NCBI GenBank assembly: GCA_030843315.1
Contig: JAUUPT010000083.1
Coordinates: forward strand, 1 to 15,688
Length of the DNA stretch: 15,688 nt
Source of the DNA: Bacteroidaceae bacterium
GTDB taxonomy: Bacteria; Bacteroidota; Bacteroidia; Bacteroidales; Bacteroidaceae
Direction: 5' to 3'
Positions 14,206 through 15,688 of this stretch are shown here, in pieces. Position 1 is the first letter of the stretch. Each line of letters opens with the position of its first letter. Position numbers and translations under genes: made by a program. The notes under the pieces are model-generated. The model did no database searches and was not told the origin of the DNA. It saw nothing but the letters and a program-made list of their open reading frames with translations.

Positions 14206-15174
14206 ATGGCAACACCAAGAATTAGAAGAAAGTACGTACTTTTGTTTTTCCGGAAGCAAATAGACGATCTTTTTGCCGGCGGCAAGATAGGAACCGCCCG
14301 CAACTACCAATGCACCTTCAAGAGTTTTTCAACCTTTCTGGACGGAACTGATATTCTGTTCTCCACCTTCAACGAGGGCCTTATGCTAAGATATGAAACC
14401 TGGCTGCAAAAAAGCGGAATAGCCAAAAACACCATATCATTCTATATGCGGATATTGAGGTCTCTCTATAATAAGGCCATCAGCCTGTATTTCGCCAGGC
14501 CCATCAACCCATTCCTGCATGTATATACAGGAGTAGCCAGCACCCGGAAGCGTGCAGTGAGCGAGCAGGTCATCGTGCTGCTGCAAGAATTGAAATTACG
14601 GTCGAACCCTTCTCTCGAATTGGCCCGCGACATCTTCATCTTCAGTTACGCTACCCGTGGCATGGCTTTTGTCGACATCGCTTTCCTGCGCAAAAAGGAC
14701 ATCCGCGACGAAACCATCATTTATGCCCGCCACAAGACGGGACAAATGCTTTCCATCCATATAGAACCGTGCATGGAGGAAATCATCAAGCGCTATCAGG
14801 ACTACGAAAAAAACAGTCCTTATGTATTCCCCCTCATCAGGTCGACCCGCCCCGACAAGAGCTATTCGCAATACCGAACCGCACTGGGCTATTACAACCG
14901 GAAACTGAAAAGGTTAGGAGAAATGATAGGACTGGATACCCCTTTGACCTCTTACACTTCGCGGCACGCATGGGCCACGGCAGCGCGCAACCATAACATA
15001 CCGCTGTCAATCATCAGTGCAGGCATGGGACATGCCTCCGAAAAAACAACCCGGATATACTTAGACTCTTTGGAAAGTTCCGTTATCGACCGCGCCAATC
15101 GGGATATTATAGAAGCGTTGAATGAAAAAAACTTGAAGTTTGAAGAAGATAAGGATTGTGGTCTCTCTGACTAA
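14206..15174 (+). CDS. Tyrosine site-specific recombinase (predicted local invertase)
   Basis: This 322-residue DNA recombinase belongs to the tyrosine integrase family of Bacteroidales. Residues 1-110 form the N-terminal SAM-like core-binding part, and the catalytic domain runs from about 115 to 300. Active-site residues are visible: Arg151 in YATRGMAFVD, Lys177 in ARHKTGQ, Arg253 with His254 in SYTSRHAWATAA, His276 in GMGHASEKTTR, and the nucleophile Tyr285 in TRIYLDSL. Box II has Tyr at the usual first-histidine position, common in Bacteroides relatives. No phage or transposon genes lie nearby. The gene ends inside the left recombination site (15156-15186), which encodes Cys-Gly-Leu-Ser-Asp and the stop. 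Together with the inverted sites and downstream upxY, this makes it the likely inverter of the capsule promoter. Confidence 0.92.
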   Translation: MATPRIRRKYVLLFFRKQIDDLFAGGKIGTARNYQCTFKSFSTFLDGTDILFSTFNEGLMLRYETWLQKSGIAKNTISFYMRILRSLYNKAISLYFARPINPFLHVYTGVASTRKRAVSEQVIVLLQELKLRSNPSLELARDIFIFSYATRGMAFVDIAFLRKKDIRDETIIYARHKTGQMLSIHIEPCMEEIIKRYQDYEKNSPYVFPLIRSTRPDKSYSQYRTALGYYNRKLKRLGEMIGLDTPLTSYTSRHAWATAARNHNIPLSIISAGMGHASEKTTRIYLDSLESSVIDRANRDIIEALNEKNLKFEEDKDCGLSD

Positions 15175-15186
15175 GAGAGACCACAA
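15156..15186 (+). repeat. Left recombination site (IRL)
   Basis: The arm TTGTGGTCTCTCT (15156-15168), the core GACTA (15169-15173) and the exact complementary arm (15174-15186) make a classical tyrosine-recombinase site: two inverted 13-base binding elements around a short crossover core. Its reverse complement recurs at 15454-15484 with 30 of 31 bases identical. It overlaps the last codons and stop of the recombinase gene. With no U-run after it, the hairpin is probably not an efficient terminator. Confidence 0.9.
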
Positions 15187-15453
15187 GTAGCAGGCAAATG
15201 TATAAACAAGCATCGGAATATGCAAATATTAACAAGAAAAAAAATATCAGACACATCCTTATTTTCATCTTAATAAATAGGAAATCAGGAGATTATAATC
15301 ATATAAAATTATCAAGACTGCCAATTATTTAAATTTCCAACAAAATTATATATTTCCATAAACTATTACACAATTTTCCGGATATAGGCACAGGTTTTTC
15401 TTATTTAACAATCGTTTAATATTTAATAAACTGATAATCTGAATATTAAAGGA
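15187..15453. other. Invertible promoter segment, OFF orientation
   Basis: The 267-base segment between the two inverted sites is very AT-rich and contains no open frame of note. Its plus strand contains no TTTG at all, so no consensus Bacteroides promoter faces upxY in this orientation. Its minus strand carries a consensus promoter next to the left site (separate entry). The arrangement of recombinase, inverted site, promoter segment, inverted site and upxY is that of phase-variable capsule loci in Bacteroides. Confidence 0.85.
15195..15226 (-). promoter_or_regulatory. Invertible capsule promoter, currently pointing away from upxY
   Basis: On the minus strand TACATTTG (15202-15195) is an exact -7 element. 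TTTG (15226-15223) lies 20 bases upstream, the ideal -33 spacing. Transcription would begin near 15189, at the edge of the left site, and run antisense into the recombinase gene. After inversion about the two sites the -7 element would occupy 15438-15445 on the plus strand and drive upxY. A weaker minus-strand match, TAATTTTG (15348-15341), has no -33 partner. Confidence 0.8.
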
Positions 15454-15484
15454 TTGTGGTCTCTCTTAGTCAGAGAGACCACAG
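15454..15484 (-). repeat. Right recombination site (IRR)
   Basis: The arm TTGTGGTCTCTCT (15454-15466), the core TAGTC (15467-15471) and the complementary arm (15472-15484, last base changed to G) form the second site. The core is the reverse complement of the left core GACTA, so recombination between the two sites inverts the DNA between them. After inversion this site would lie in the 5' leader of upxY transcripts, where its palindrome would form a stable hairpin. Confidence 0.9.
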
Positions 15485-15576
15485 AAGTTAAAAGATGTAT
15501 ATAGGAAACAGCCCACGTAACTCGCTTAATATCAATGTACTGCATCGAGGTTAAGGTCCCCGGAGTATGTCCGCAT

Positions 15577-15688
15577 ATGAGCAAACCACCAATTTCTTCA
15601 CTATCTAAAATGCACAATAAAGAGGAAAATATAGGTAAAGAAACCTGCGTTTGGTATGCCATGTACGCTTACAAAAGAGAAATGCTCG
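15577..15688 (+). CDS. UpxY-like NusG-family antiterminator, 5' end only
   Basis: The frame is open from 15505 to the window edge. Its product ends ETCVWYAMYAYKREML, the N-terminal first strand and helix of NusG-like UpxY proteins (pattern W-Y/F-A-M-x-x-x-x-x-R-E). UpxY proteins let RNA polymerase read through the long operon for one capsular polysaccharide and are encoded first in it. I choose the ATG at 15577, which has GGAG 12 bases upstream within a small CGGA/TCCG hairpin (15561-15573). The ATG codons at 15535 and 15610 are alternatives. The gene is truncated by the window, so downstream capsule genes cannot be seen. Identification rests on about 15 residues plus the invertible-promoter context. 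Confidence 0.75.
   Translation, partial: MSKPPISSLSKMHNKEENIGKETCVWYAMYAYKREML

Noticed and set aside
14206..15174. Recombinase as part of a prophage or integrative element
   Set aside because: No tRNA attachment site, phage or conjugation genes are seen. The adjacent inverted sites and upxY explain it better as a local promoter invertase.
15156..15484. CRISPR-like or transposon-end interpretation of the two 31-base sites
   Set aside because: There are only two copies, in inverted orientation, with palindromic arms and a short core. There is no transposase gene between them and no target duplication.
15423..15662. A 79-codon minus-strand frame overlapping the right site and upxY start
   Set aside because: It runs through a recombination site and opposite the UpxY motif, with no recognisable domain.

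Overview
The window reads as a chromosomal segment of a gut Bacteroides-type bacterium (order Bacteroidales). The evidence is the gene content (a PadR/PspC pair, a cysteine-rich GlnRS, a tyrosine recombinase next to a UpxY-like gene) and several promoters of the Bacteroides type (-7 TAnnTTTG, sometimes with an upstream TTTG). Coding DNA is moderately GC-rich; intergenic DNA is strongly AT-rich. I cannot assign a species.

Layout. (1) 1-~156: the 3' part of the RNase P RNA gene (rnpB), ending in a U-tract, then a YihY/BrkB-family membrane protein. (2) 1500-2270: a long hairpin separates yihY from the convergent riboflavin synthase gene (ribE). (3) 2295-7128: the high-affinity phosphate uptake locus. 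pstC-pstA-pstB-phoU form a tight minus-strand operon and pstS is divergent on the plus strand. The shared intergenic region carries 11-bp-phased TTACAA-type repeats in both orientations, which look like Pho-box operators. (4) 7150-11083: glnS, a TPR-repeat protein and a DedA-family membrane protein, all on the plus strand. (5) 11102-12441: tpx and an HdeD-like membrane protein, diverging from each other and bounded by two bidirectional terminators. (6) 12471-14041: a padR-pspC operon on the minus strand with repeated motifs at its promoter. (7) 14062-15688: a tyrosine recombinase, an invertible DNA segment of about 267 bp, and the 5' end of a NusG-like upxY gene. The last is normally the first gene of a capsular polysaccharide operon.

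The most notable system is the right end. Two 31-bp sites, each a 13-bp palindromic arm pair around a 5-bp core (GACTA on the left, TAGTC on the right), flank the segment in inverted orientation. The left site lies inside the 3' end of the recombinase gene, and its core supplies part of the stop codon. The segment holds one strong Bacteroides promoter, which in this sequence points away from upxY and back toward the recombinase gene. The capsule locus is therefore captured in a predicted OFF phase, possibly with antisense transcription into its own invertase.

Other points worth attention are a partial PstS-like lobe inserted in the first periplasmic loop of PstC, an 8-bp homopolymer inside padR, and two copies of a long-stem intergenic hairpin repeat containing CACAGATTAC.
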